A stretch of DNA of 64,000 nucleotides from positions 62,001-126,000 of the forward strand of contig NZ_RJUL01000004.1 in assembly GCF_003751625.1 (NCBI RefSeq), written 5' to 3'. This stretch comes from Gallaecimonas pentaromativorans. GTDB taxonomy: Bacteria; Pseudomonadota; Gammaproteobacteria; Enterobacterales; Gallaecimonadaceae. Shown here in pieces: positions 45,302 through 53,466 of the stretch. Made by a program: the position numbers and the translations under genes. The notes under the pieces are model-generated. The model searched no databases. It saw only the letters and a list, made by a program, of their open reading frames with translations, and was not told the DNA's origin. Each line of letters opens with the position of its first letter. Position 1 is the first letter of the stretch.

Positions 45302-46363
45302 ATGCAAAGAGATGCCCTTAACAACGTTCATATCCGTGGCGAACAAGTCCTGGTTTCCCCCGCCGAATTGAAAGCCGCCATTGCGGTCTCAGAACAGGCC
45401 CTGGCCCAGATAGCCAAGGCCCGCCAGACCATTGCCGACGTGATCTGCGGCCAAGACGATCGCCTGTTGGTGGTCTGTGGCCCCTGTTCTATCCACGACA
45501 TCGAAGCGGCCAAGGCCTACGCAACCCGTCTTAAGGCGCTTCACGATGCATATCAGGACCGGCTCTATATCGTCATGCGGGTGTATTTTGAGAAGCCCCG
45601 CACCACGGTTGGCTGGAAGGGCCTTATCAACGATCCCCACCTAGACGGCAGCTTTGCGCTGGAAACCGGCCTGCGTCTGGCCCGTGAATTGCTGGTCTGG
45701 CTGGCGGAGCTGGGCATGCCGGTGGCGACCGAAGCTCTCGACCCCATCAGCCCGCAGTATTTAGCAGAGCTTTTTGCCTGGTCAGCTATCGGGGCCCGTA
45801 CTACCGAATCCCAGACCCACCGGGAGCTGGCGTCCGGTTTGTCGATGCCGGTGGGCTTTAAAAACGGTACCGACGGCAGCCTTTCCACCGCAATTAACGC
45901 TTTACAAGCCGCGTCCCAGCCCCATTGTTTCATGGGGATCAACCAGAGCGGCCAGGTGGCGGTGCTTCAGACCGAGGGCAACCCGCATGGCCACGTGATC
46001 CTCCGTGGCGGCAGCACGCCGAACTACGATGAAAGCTCCGTAAATGATGCTTTACAAAGCTTGCAAAAAGCCGGCCTTAACGAAGCCATTATGATTGACT
46101 GTTCTCACGCAAATTCCGGCAAGGATCACCGTCGTCAGCCGATGGTGGCAAGGGATGTGTTGCGTCAGCGCCAAAACGGCAACGGCGCCATCATGGGCGT
46201 GATGCTCGAATCGAACCTCGTAGAAGGCGCCCAAAGCGGTGGCCCGCGTGAGTCATTGGTTTACGGGCAGTCGATTACCGATGCCTGCATGGGCTGGGAC
46301 ACCACCGCTCACCTTTTGGAAGAGCTGCACGGCGGCATGCAGCAGGTAGAGGTAGCGTCCTGA
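45302..46363 (+). CDS. aroF: 3-deoxy-7-phosphoheptulonate (DAHP) synthase, probably Tyr-sensitive
   Basis: A 353-residue class I (AroFGH) DAHP synthase. CGPCSIHD, YFEKPRTTVGWKGLINDP, IGARTTESQTHRELASGLS, GFKNGTDGS, and DCSHANSGKDH are active-site segments for PEP, erythrose-4-phosphate and metal binding. It makes the first shikimate-pathway intermediate. Coupling to tyrA (TGATG overlap) as in E. coli aroF-tyrA indicates the tyrosine-regulated isozyme; the allosteric specificity is inferred from context, not residues. Confidence 0.94.
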   Translation: MQRDALNNVHIRGEQVLVSPAELKAAIAVSEQALAQIAKARQTIADVICGQDDRLLVVCGPCSIHDIEAAKAYATRLKALHDAYQDRLYIVMRVYFEKPRTTVGWKGLINDPHLDGSFALETGLRLARELLVWLAELGMPVATEALDPISPQYLAELFAWSAIGARTTESQTHRELASGLSMPVGFKNGTDGSLSTAINALQAASQPHCFMGINQSGQVAVLQTEGNPHGHVILRGGSTPNYDESSVNDALQSLQKAGLNEAIMIDCSHANSGKDHRRQPMVARDVLRQRQNGNGAIMGVMLESNLVEGAQSGGPRESLVYGQSITDACMGWDTTAHLLEELHGGMQQVEVAS

Positions 46364-47472
46364 TGCTTGAGGATCTGCGTAATCGCATCGATGCGGTGGA
46401 CAAAGCGCTGCTCGATCTTCTCGACCAGCGCCTGGCGCTGGTGCGGGAAGTCGGTGAGGTCAAGCGGGAGCATGGGCTGCCGATTTACGCACCGGACAGG
46501 GAGGCCAGCATGCTGGCCTCCCGCCGTGAAGAAGCGCAAAAACGGGGCCTGAGCCCCGACCTTATCGAAGACATTCTGCGCCGCTGCATGCGCGAGTCTT
46601 ACCAGCAGGAAGTGGGGGCCGGCAGCAAGTGCCTGCGCCCGGATCTTGGCCGGGTCGTGGTGGTGGGTGGGCGAGGGCGCCTGGGTAAGCGCTTTGCCGA
46701 ATACTTTACCGCCTCGGGCTATCAGGTGTCGGTGCTGGATAAAGACGATTGGCACCAGGCAACCGAGCTGCTGGCCGATGCCGGTCTTGTCATCCTGAGC
46801 GTGCCGATTAATGTCACCGAGGCGGTTATCGAGGCGCTGCCAGCATTGCCAGCTCATTGCACCTTGATGGATCTCACCTCTATCAAGGAACAGCCCCTCG
46901 GCTGGATGCTGGCAAAGCACCCAGGGCCGGTGCTTGGGCTGCATCCCATGTTTGGGCCCGATGTGTCCAGTTTTGCCAAAGAGGTGGTGCTCTATTGCCA
47001 GGGCCGGGGCGACAACGACTGGCTCATTGCCCAAATGGGGCTGTGGGGCGCCAAACTGGTGGCGGTTGACGCTGCCGAGCACGATGCCAGCATGGGCTTT
47101 ATCCAGGCGCTTCGACACTTCAACAGCTTTGCCTATGGCCTGCACCTCAAAGCCAGCGGCGCTGACCTCAATAAATTGCTGACCATGAGCTCGCCCATCT
47201 ACCGCTTGGAGCTGGCCATGGTGGGGCGCCTTTTTGCCCAAGACCCTTCGCTGTACGCAGACATTATCCTGTCCAACAGCCAGCATCTTGGGGTGATAAA
47301 AGGCTTTCGCGAGCAGCTCAATCAGGTAATTGCCTTACTGGAAGCCAATGATAAGGCAGGTTTTATTGAGCGATTCGAGGAAGTTGCGTCCTATTTTGGT
47401 CCATTAGCATCCGATTTTATGCACGAAAGTCAGCTACTCTTAGCCAAGAGCAAGGACAGCCGCAGTGGTTGA
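46363..47472 (+). CDS. tyrA: Bifunctional chorismate mutase / prephenate dehydrogenase (T-protein)
   Basis: A 369-residue protein (E. coli TyrA is 373). The chorismate mutase helix bundle covers about 1-90 (LEDLRNRIDAVDKALLDLLDQR, cut: RNRIDAVDKALLDLL). The prephenate dehydrogenase domain follows with the NAD motif VVVVGGRGRLGKRFAEYF and LGLHPMFGPDV. It converts chorismate to prephenate and then 4-hydroxyphenylpyruvate. Second gene of the aroF-tyrA operon. After the stop a GGCGCC-AGGAA-GGCGCC hairpin (47558-47574) lacks a T tract, so termination there is doubtful. Confidence 0.96.
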   Translation: MLEDLRNRIDAVDKALLDLLDQRLALVREVGEVKREHGLPIYAPDREASMLASRREEAQKRGLSPDLIEDILRRCMRESYQQEVGAGSKCLRPDLGRVVVVGGRGRLGKRFAEYFTASGYQVSVLDKDDWHQATELLADAGLVILSVPINVTEAVIEALPALPAHCTLMDLTSIKEQPLGWMLAKHPGPVLGLHPMFGPDVSSFAKEVVLYCQGRGDNDWLIAQMGLWGAKLVAVDAAEHDASMGFIQALRHFNSFAYGLHLKASGADLNKLLTMSSPIYRLELAMVGRLFAQDPSLYADIILSNSQHLGVIKGFREQLNQVIALLEANDKAGFIERFEEVASYFGPLASDFMHESQLLLAKSKDSRSG

Positions 47473-47595
47473 TACAGGGCGCCAGCCGTCTGCTCGTATC
47501 CCACCTGTTGCTTCGCTCATCTTTACCCCAACCGGAATTTTTAGATAAAATCCGTTCGGCGCCAGGAAGGCGCCTTAACCATCAAGGACTTGATC

Positions 47596-48246
47596 ATGAT
47601 GAGAACCGTACTCTTTTTAGGTTACGGACTGCTGTTGGGGGCCTATCCCCTGTCCGCCCTGCTTGCTCCGAATTTGGCTTTCAATCCGTTTTTTGCCGTG
47701 ATGCTGGTAGTGCTGTGGCTTGGGCTGTATAGCCATGCCCGCCGCGCCCCGGTGCTGCTGCCCGGTATCTGGCAGGCATTGGCGGTGGCTTTGATGCTGC
47801 TACTGCTGTTCCAGGGCCTGACCGCCTGGCAATACCATATTCTGTCACCCGATCATCACTGGTACGATTTTTCCGATACCAACAGCCTCTCTACCTTTCT
47901 GGTGCAGCTGGCGCTGCTGCTGCCCTGGGTGGCGCTGATGCTGCGCTACGGCGATTGGCGCCACCCGGCCTGGCTAAAAAGCCCCAAGGGCCGCTGCGCC
48001 CAGTGGCTGGTCGAGCACTTTGACGGTGAGGGTCGCTTGCAGCTCTTTACCCTGGGTTACGACCTCAAGGCCGAGATCATCCCCAAAGGGGTGGCCGTAA
48101 CCTTGGTAAGAGGGCGCCAGCAATTCCACCAGGTTTTGCCAGACCTTTATCACCTTGCCGATTTTTTGCTGGCCAACACCCCCTTTATGGACGACTTGGT
48201 CGACGAGCCGCTACCTGCGGCCGAAGACGGCGCCTTGGTTCGATAA
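47596..48246 (+). CDS. Hypothetical membrane protein
   Basis: A 216-residue protein with about four hydrophobic segments (2-24, 30-45, 55-75, 98-115) followed by a soluble C-terminal domain (about 130-216) with LQLFTLGYDLKAEIIPKGVAV. No family recognised. AAGGA lies 7 bases before the ATG at 47596. An inner-membrane location is predicted. A terminator follows. Confidence 0.62.
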   Translation: MMRTVLFLGYGLLLGAYPLSALLAPNLAFNPFFAVMLVVLWLGLYSHARRAPVLLPGIWQALAVALMLLLLFQGLTAWQYHILSPDHHWYDFSDTNSLSTFLVQLALLLPWVALMLRYGDWRHPAWLKSPKGRCAQWLVEHFDGEGRLQLFTLGYDLKAEIIPKGVAVTLVRGRQQFHQVLPDLYHLADFLLANTPFMDDLVDEPLPAAEDGALVR

Positions 48247-48250
48247 CACA

Positions 48251-48279
48251 AAATCCCAGCCTTGGTGGCTGGGATTTTT
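48251..48279 (+). terminator. Intrinsic terminator
   Basis: AAATCCCAGCC (48251-48261), loop TTGGT, GGCTGGGATTT, extending into a T run. The A/T symmetry means it could work in both directions. Confidence 0.82.
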
Positions 48280-48352
48280 ACTGCTAAGCCGATGCTGCCG
48301 ACACCTTTCTTCCCTTGCTCCCGTTGCCATCTTTGGCAAGAGATCAGCTGAT

Positions 48353-49183
48353 ATGCAAAAGCTGGCCTTAGTTGTTGCATTGCTGCTTATTGGCCTCTGG
48401 TGGTGGCAAGTCAAGCCGGCGCCGCCCGGAACGCCTAAAGATAAGGCGCCTGTACCTAGCGCCCAAGCTTCGCCGCCGCCACTCCTTGCTGAGCCTAAGC
48501 GCCCGGCGGGTGAGATTGAGGCAGCGCCTGCGGGTGCGCCGCCAGATAACATCGCCATCTTGCAAGGGCGCTTGGTGCCCTTTGATTACGCCTTTGATGT
48601 GACCAAGCTGCTGGACGCTGCTGCTGCCTGGCCGGACATCGATGCCGAAGCCATGTACCGCCTGGCAGAAGGTATGGAGCGCTGCGCCTTACCTCCCAGC
48701 CAGGCAACCGAAGAAGAGCGCCTCTGGCTGACCCATTGCCAAGAGCTGCCAGCCGCCTGGCGGCAAAAAACCTTTATTCAACAGCTCAAAGTCGCCTCGG
48801 CTGACCAGGGGTTTATCCTTGGCCAACTGATGCAGGGCTTTATGCTGAGTTATCAGGCTGACTCGGCCCGCTTTGAAGGGCGCGACTGGGCGGCCTTGCA
48901 GGCCAAAGCCATCAGCTACTTTCAGGCCGCGGCCGACCAAGGCGCCCTCATGGCGTTGGCGGTACTGGCCAACGCCTACGCTGACCCCAATAACGGCGAG
49001 TACTACCAGCCGGTCAGGGCCCTGGCTTACACCCGTTTTTTAAAGGCGCTGGTGCCGGATTTCTCGGCGCCGGGGCTGGAGAGTCGGGTGGCGGACTTAC
49101 CCTACTACGACAAAGACGAAGCGGCCGAGCAGCAACGGGCACTGGAAGATGCCTGGCTGCAGCTGCCGCAGCTCTGGCGCTAG
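48353..49183 (+). CDS. Hypothetical anchored protein with Sel1/TPR-like helices
   Basis: A 276-residue protein. The N-terminal hydrophobic segment LALVVALLLIGLWWW (about 4-18) is followed by a Pro/Ala-rich spacer (about 20-65) and a helical domain. AISYFQAAADQGALMALAVLANAYADPNNGEY (cut: FQAAADQGALMALAVLANAY) looks like a Sel1-type repeat, which usually mediates protein contacts. Likely periplasm-facing. No specific function can be assigned. Confidence 0.6.
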   Translation: MQKLALVVALLLIGLWWWQVKPAPPGTPKDKAPVPSAQASPPPLLAEPKRPAGEIEAAPAGAPPDNIAILQGRLVPFDYAFDVTKLLDAAAAWPDIDAEAMYRLAEGMERCALPPSQATEEERLWLTHCQELPAAWRQKTFIQQLKVASADQGFILGQLMQGFMLSYQADSARFEGRDWAALQAKAISYFQAAADQGALMALAVLANAYADPNNGEYYQPVRALAYTRFLKALVPDFSAPGLESRVADLPYYDKDEAAEQQRALEDAWLQLPQLWR

Positions 49184-49325
49184 CCATTCAGTTTTCTCTC
49201 AGTTTCTGCCTGCAATCTGAATGCACCTGCAAAGAAGGCCGCTTTCTTCACAGCGTTCAGCCTTGGCAATGGGTTGGGTGCCTAAGGTTGGTCGGGTCTC
49301 TTGTAAGAGGAGAGGAGGGAGAACA

Positions 49326-49862
49326 ATGAACAAATCCATGGTTGCAGGTATTGCCGTGGGCGTGGCTCTGGCCGCCGGTGGCGGCGCCATCGCCGAATAT
49401 AACCTTAACGACGGCCAGGACTATGCCAAGGTGCTGGACGTGCAAGCGGTCACCAAAGACATCAGCACCCCAAGGCAGGTGTGCCAGGATGTCACCACCA
49501 CCGTCAGAAAACCGGTTCAGGACGAGAACCGTGTGGCCGGCTCGGTGATTGGTGCTGTGGTCGGTGGTGTGCTGGGCCACCAGATAGGTGACGGTAATGG
49601 CCGAAAGATCGCCACCGTTGCCGGGGCGGCGGCCGGTGGTTACGCCGGTAACCAGGTGCAGAAAAACATGCAAGACGGTGACCTCACCACCCGCACCGAC
49701 CGCAAGTGTCACACCGCCTACGACCGCTCGCAAAAGCTGCTGGGCTACGACGTCACTTATGAGCTGGATGGTAAGCAAGGCAAGGTGCGTATGGCCCATC
49801 GCCCCGACGACACCATACCGGTACAAAACGGCCAGCTTCAGTTTGAAGCGCCCAACAGCTAA
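49326..49862 (+). CDS. Glycine zipper 2TM domain envelope protein
   Basis: A 178-residue protein with an N-terminal signal or anchor (MVAGIAVGVALAAGGGAIA), then VAGSVIGAVVGGVLGHQIGDGNGR and VAGAAAGGYAGNQVQ (about 75-118), a Gly-zipper 2TM domain as in Rickettsia 17-kDa antigen/SlyB-like proteins. Two cysteines (about 57 and 127) flank it. Such proteins sit in the outer membrane or periplasm and contribute to envelope integrity. A strong AGGAGGGAG ribosome site precedes the ATG. Confidence 0.8.
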   Translation: MNKSMVAGIAVGVALAAGGGAIAEYNLNDGQDYAKVLDVQAVTKDISTPRQVCQDVTTTVRKPVQDENRVAGSVIGAVVGGVLGHQIGDGNGRKIATVAGAAAGGYAGNQVQKNMQDGDLTTRTDRKCHTAYDRSQKLLGYDVTYELDGKQGKVRMAHRPDDTIPVQNGQLQFEAPNS

Positions 49863-49865
49863 AAA

Positions 49866-49887
49866 GGCGCCGCAAGGCGCCTTTTTT
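49866..49887. terminator. Bidirectional terminator
   Basis: GGCGCC, loop GCAA, GGCGCC (49866-49881), with A5 before and T6 after. It ends the glycine-zipper gene and the convergent marC gene; the last base pair overlaps the marC stop. Confidence 0.83.
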
Positions 49888-50536
49888 ATAGTCCCAGACC
49901 CGATTTTATCTTGGCAAGCAGGTCCGGGTCCGTTACCCCGTTCACCACAAACTGCACCGCGATACAGAAGATCAAAAAGCCCATGATCTTGGTCAGGGCC
50001 TGCATGCCGGTTACCCCCAGCCAACGGGTAATGAAATTGGAGGCCAGCAAGGTCAGGTAGGTGATCACCCCCATGATGAGCACGCCAAGGATGATGGCCA
50101 GGTAGTGCGTGACGGTAGTGGCCAAGGTCGCGAGGGTAATGATGACGGCAATGGCGCCGGGGCCGGCCAGGCTCGGCATGGCCAGCGGGAAGAAGGATAC
50201 GTCCTTGCGCTGCCGGTTTTCTTTGTGGGCAGCATCGGTAAAGCCCTCGTCCCGAGGGTAGAGCATGCCGATGGCTACTCTGCCGACCAAGATCCCCCCG
50301 GCGATGCGCACCCCCGGTAGGGAGATGCCGAAAAAACTCATGATAAGCGTCCCAGCCAGCAGGAACACCACCAGGATGGCCACCATGTAAATCACCCCCA
50401 TCTTGGCCTGTTGCCGGCGCCAACTGGGCAAGTCGCCTTCGGTAAGGCCAAGGAACAGCGCCGCCGTGCTGAAGGGGTTAATGATGGGCAGCAAGGCGGC
50501 AACCGTGGTAAGGGTGAGCTCGAAAAAGTGGTTCAT
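49886..50536 (-). CDS. marC: MarC family (UPF0056) integral membrane protein
   Basis: A 216-residue protein with six TM segments. LLPIINPFSTAALFLGLT at the N-terminus, GVRIAGGILVGRVAIGML and PLAMPSLAGPGAIAVIITLA are the MarC/YchE/YhgN signature. Not involved in multidrug resistance despite the name; a transport role is suspected. The specific paralogue cannot be told by eye. Confidence 0.88.
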   Translation of the reverse strand: MNHFFELTLTTVAALLPIINPFSTAALFLGLTEGDLPSWRRQQAKMGVIYMVAILVVFLLAGTLIMSFFGISLPGVRIAGGILVGRVAIGMLYPRDEGFTDAAHKENRQRKDVSFFPLAMPSLAGPGAIAVIITLATLATTVTHYLAIILGVLIMGVITYLTLLASNFITRWLGVTGMQALTKIMGFLIFCIAVQFVVNGVTDPDLLAKIKSGLGL

Positions 50537-50595
50537 GGCAAGGCGTCCTTTCTGGCAACCTCACCAGCTTATCAATATCCTGATAAAAATCAGCC

Positions 50596-51879
50596 CTATG
50601 CGATAAAGATCATGGCGCCGATGGCAAGCGCCAGACTGGCGGCCACAAAGGGCAGGTTATGGCGCCGCAACGCCGGGTAGGGCAGGCCATAGCGGGACAC
50701 CATGGCCAGCATGGTACCGGAGAAGGGGTTGGCCACCACACCGATGCTCCAACTGGCAAGATAGGTAAAGGCCAGCAGGTTGGGGTCGACCGTCATCGCC
50801 TGGGTCCAGGAACCAGCGATGGCAATGGAGGCAATGGGGTGCAGCCCCAGGTAGGCAAGTACCACTATCCCCACCAAAATGGCGGCGGTATGCCAATGAT
50901 TGAGGGTTACCGCCATGTGCCCGGCCCCCAGCGCGTTAAAGGCGCTGGAAAGCCCCACCGCAAAGACCCCGGCCGCCAGGAACAGGCAAAGCTCCCCGCC
51001 CATGGCTGGCATTTGCAGCCGCCCGTGGCGGGCAACGTCTTCTAGCCCCTGGCGGCCGCCGCCCAGGCCCTTTATCAACAAGGTGATCAGGGGCGCCGCG
51101 CCCGACACCAACAGCGGAATGGAAAGAGTGGGCTCAAAATGGCTGATGGTCAGCACCAGCAAGGTGAGCGCCAGGGGAATGGCCAAGGACCCCAACGACA
51201 CCGGAAAACCGTTAAAACCCAGGAACTCGGTTTTGTCATTAAGCCTTATCTGCCAAACGGTGATGGCCATCATCAGCAAGGAAAGGGGCAGGCCCCAGTG
51301 GATCAGGCTGCCAAGGCTGGCCCCCGGCGCCCAGCTCAGGGCCAGCGCCATGCCGGCCATCAAGGGTGACCAAAACATGCTGGTGGTAAAGGCGCGGGCC
51401 AGCAGCGAGCCTTGGTTGAGGGTCAGCGGCTTGTGGGCGCTTAAACGGTCACCGGCGATATAGAGTGCCGACATATTGATGGCCGCTGAAAAGGCGTGCA
51501 CCCCAAGCAGGGTTTGCCACAGTGCCCTTGGCCCCTGGGCCAGCTTGCCTTCCTTGCCCTTGGGGGGCAGGCACACCAGCTTGAGCATGCCGGCGCCCAT
51601 GATGATGCAAATCAGCGGCATGTTGATGGCCAGGGCCCGCTGCCACTCCACCGCCTTGCCCATGTACAGCACCATGGACATGGGTGCCAGGCCACAAAGG
51701 CTCAGCAGCAGCACCTGATTTCTCAGCAGCGCCGACAACCTCGGCAACTGGATAAGGGCGGCCAGCCACAGCGGCAAGGCCCCCCAATAAAGAGGAATGG
51801 GCAAAAAGAGATGCGCCACCGCCAGGGTTAGACCGGTGGACATCAACAGTGTGATCAGGGTGCGGGCCCCTTCGGTCAT
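50596..51879 (-). CDS. Multi-TM transporter, possibly of the ion transporter (ArsB/NhaD-like) superfamily
   Basis: A 427-residue protein with about eleven hydrophobic segments. Two halves show related re-entrant-loop-like stretches: FTTSMFWSPLMAGMALAL (about 165-182) and VVANPFSGTMLAMVSRYGL (about 380-398). The pattern recalls IT-superfamily carriers, but I cannot place it in a named family. Start ATG 51879 overlaps the SDR stop (ATGA), so the two are coupled and both lie under the PcaR box region. Likely imports or exports an organic acid related to the 3-oxoadipate island. Confidence 0.6.
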   Translation of the reverse strand: MTEGARTLITLLMSTGLTLAVAHLFLPIPLYWGALPLWLAALIQLPRLSALLRNQVLLLSLCGLAPMSMVLYMGKAVEWQRALAINMPLICIIMGAGMLKLVCLPPKGKEGKLAQGPRALWQTLLGVHAFSAAINMSALYIAGDRLSAHKPLTLNQGSLLARAFTTSMFWSPLMAGMALALSWAPGASLGSLIHWGLPLSLLMMAITVWQIRLNDKTEFLGFNGFPVSLGSLAIPLALTLLVLTISHFEPTLSIPLLVSGAAPLITLLIKGLGGGRQGLEDVARHGRLQMPAMGGELCLFLAAGVFAVGLSSAFNALGAGHMAVTLNHWHTAAILVGIVVLAYLGLHPIASIAIAGSWTQAMTVDPNLLAFTYLASWSIGVVANPFSGTMLAMVSRYGLPYPALRRHNLPFVAASLALAIGAMIFIA

Positions 51880-52601
51880 ACCGGTGCCAGCCCGGTGGTA
51901 ACACCGCCGCACACATAGAGGGTCTGGCCGGTGATAAAGCCGGAACGCTCGTCGAGGAAAAAGCTCATGGCGTGGGCCACATCTTCTGGCTGGCCCATGC
52001 GGCCGACCGGAATGTTGTTGACGATTTTCTCCGCCTGGGGGCTGCCGGGGGGGTTGTTTTCCCAAAAGGCGCCGGTGGCGATGGGGCCAGGGGCGACGTT
52101 GTTCACCGTGATGCCAAATGGCGCTAGCTCCAAGGCCCAGGTGCGGGCCATGGCCAACAAGGCGCCCTTGCTGGCGCTGTAGGCGCTGCGCTCGGTTTTC
52201 CCCAGTACCACCCGGCTGCAGTTGTTGACAATGCGGCCAAAGCCCTTGGCCTTCATGACCGGGCTCAGCGCCTGCACGCAGTGCAGCGCACACAGGGTAT
52301 TGAGGTGCATCAGCTGCAAAAAGTCTGCTTCGCTGACCTCTTCCATCAAGGCCGGTTTTACCAGACCCACGTTATTTACCAACCGGGTGATGGCAAACTC
52401 CTCGGCCAGGGCCTTAACCAGGGTAGTGGTGGCTTTGCCGTCACTTAAATCAATCTGGTAGTGGTGGGTCAGGGAGCGGGCCTCGGGGGGGTTGATGTCC
52501 AGTACTATCACCTGATAGCCCTCTTGTTGCAGGCGTAGGCTGATGGCTTGGCCGATATTGCGGGCACCGCCGGTAACAAGGACATAAGGGGCTGAAGACA
52601 T
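51876..52601 (-). CDS. Short-chain dehydrogenase/reductase in the PcaR island
   Basis: A 241-residue classical SDR. TGGARNIGQAI (residues 10-20), an Asp after beta-2 (VLDINPP, suggesting NAD), NNVG, Ser (NNCSRVV), YSASKGALL (Tyr and Lys) and VAPGPIATGAF are present. It may oxidise or reduce a hydroxy- or oxo-acid feeding 3-oxoadipate; the substrate is unknown. Divergent from pcaR across 81 bases carrying a PcaR box. First gene of a two-gene unit with the transporter. Confidence 0.82.
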   Translation of the reverse strand: MSSAPYVLVTGGARNIGQAISLRLQQEGYQVIVLDINPPEARSLTHHYQIDLSDGKATTTLVKALAEEFAITRLVNNVGLVKPALMEEVSEADFLQLMHLNTLCALHCVQALSPVMKAKGFGRIVNNCSRVVLGKTERSAYSASKGALLAMARTWALELAPFGITVNNVAPGPIATGAFWENNPPGSPQAEKIVNNIPVGRMGQPEDVAHAMSFFLDERSGFITGQTLYVCGGVTTGLAPV

Positions 52602-52640
52602 AGATTAACTCCTGAAGAAACTTGGCGATGGGACCATCAT

Positions 52641-52655
52641 GTGCGATATTCGAAC
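52641..52655. promoter_or_regulatory. PcaR box at the SDR/pcaR divergent promoter
   Basis: GTGCGATATTCGAAC; its reverse complement GTTCGAATATCGCAC matches the Pseudomonas putida PcaR site GTTCGATAATCGCAC at 13 of 15 positions. A second partial copy, GTTCGGTATTC, starts at 52660. It sits between the divergent starts (52601 and 52683), so it can control both. Confidence 0.72.
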
Positions 52656-52682
52656 CAAATGTTCGGTATTCAATAAAAAGCC

Positions 52683-53462
52683 ATGGCAGAGCAGCAAAAA
52701 AACGACACCGTAGACAAAGACTTTCTGGCCACCTTTGCCCGTGGCTTGGAGGTTATTAAATCCTTCGATGCCCAAACCCCGGCCATGACCCTGACCGAGG
52801 TGGCCAAGAAGAACGATCTCTCCCGCGCCTCGGCCCGCCGCTTCTTGCTGACCTTGCAAAAGCTCGGTTACGTGAGCAGTGACGGCAAACAGTTCCGCCT
52901 CACCGCCCGGGTGCTGGATCTGGGCTACAGCTACTTGTCGACCCTCAACTTTGGCGGCGTCATTACCCGCTACATGGAAGAGGTGACCTTGAAGCTTGGC
53001 GAGTCGTGCTCGGCCTCGGTACTGGACGGCCAGAACATCGTCTACATTGCCCGGGTGCCGGTGCGGGGTCTGCTGCCCATCAACCTGCAAATTGGCGCCA
53101 AGCTGCCGGCTTATGCCACGTCTATGGGCCGGGTGCTGCTGGCTGCCATGCCTCAGGAACACCTCGACATCTTCCTGGCCGAGGCGCCCTTTGAGGCTCT
53201 TACCCCTTACACCCTGACTGAAGCCAGCCAGCTTCGTGAAGAGGTGGATAAGGTGCGCCAGCAAGGCTACGCCATTAACGATCAGCAACTGGAACTGGGG
53301 CTGCGCTCGGTAGCGGTGCCGGTGTTTGACCGCCATCACAATGTCCGTTTTGCGTTGAATGTCAGTACCCATGTGTCCAAGGTCTCGAAAGAAAAGCTGA
53401 TCGCCGAATTTGTACCGTTACTGGAAGAAACCGCAAAAAAAATCACGGCATCGCTGCCGTGA
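52683..53462 (+). CDS. pcaR: IclR-family transcriptional regulator, PcaR/PcaU type
   Basis: A 259-residue protein. The N-terminal winged HTH (about 12-75) has FARGLEVIKSFDAQTPAMTL and LSRASARRFLLTLQKLGYV. The C-terminal effector domain (about 90-255) has PAYATSMGRVLLAAM and LRSVAVPVFDRHHNVRFALNVS, typical of PcaR/PcaU/PobR. In pseudomonads PcaR responds to 3-oxoadipate and activates pcaIJ, pcaF and transport genes. Three matching boxes around CoA-transferase and transporter genes support this identity. Its last codons lie inside the terminator of the opposing CoA-transferase operon. Confidence 0.88.
   Translation: MAEQQKNDTVDKDFLATFARGLEVIKSFDAQTPAMTLTEVAKKNDLSRASARRFLLTLQKLGYVSSDGKQFRLTARVLDLGYSYLSTLNFGGVITRYMEEVTLKLGESCSASVLDGQNIVYIARVPVRGLLPINLQIGAKLPAYATSMGRVLLAAMPQEHLDIFLAEAPFEALTPYTLTEASQLREEVDKVRQQGYAINDQQLELGLRSVAVPVFDRHHNVRFALNVSTHVSKVSKEKLIAEFVPLLEETAKKITASLP
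53435..53462 (-). terminator. Terminator of the CoA-transferase operon, inside the 3' end of pcaR
   Basis: TCACGGCA (53443-53450), loop TCGC, TGCCGTGA (53455-53462), with A8 at 53435-53442 giving a T8 run on the minus strand. It lies 5 bases past the catJ stop. The stem codes for the last residues of PcaR and contains its stop codon TGA. Confidence 0.88.
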
Positions 53463-53466
53463 TTGT

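Noticed and set aside
47558-47574. GGCGCC hairpin after tyrA as an intrinsic terminator
   Set aside because: The stem is only 6 bp and is followed by TTAACC rather than a T tract.
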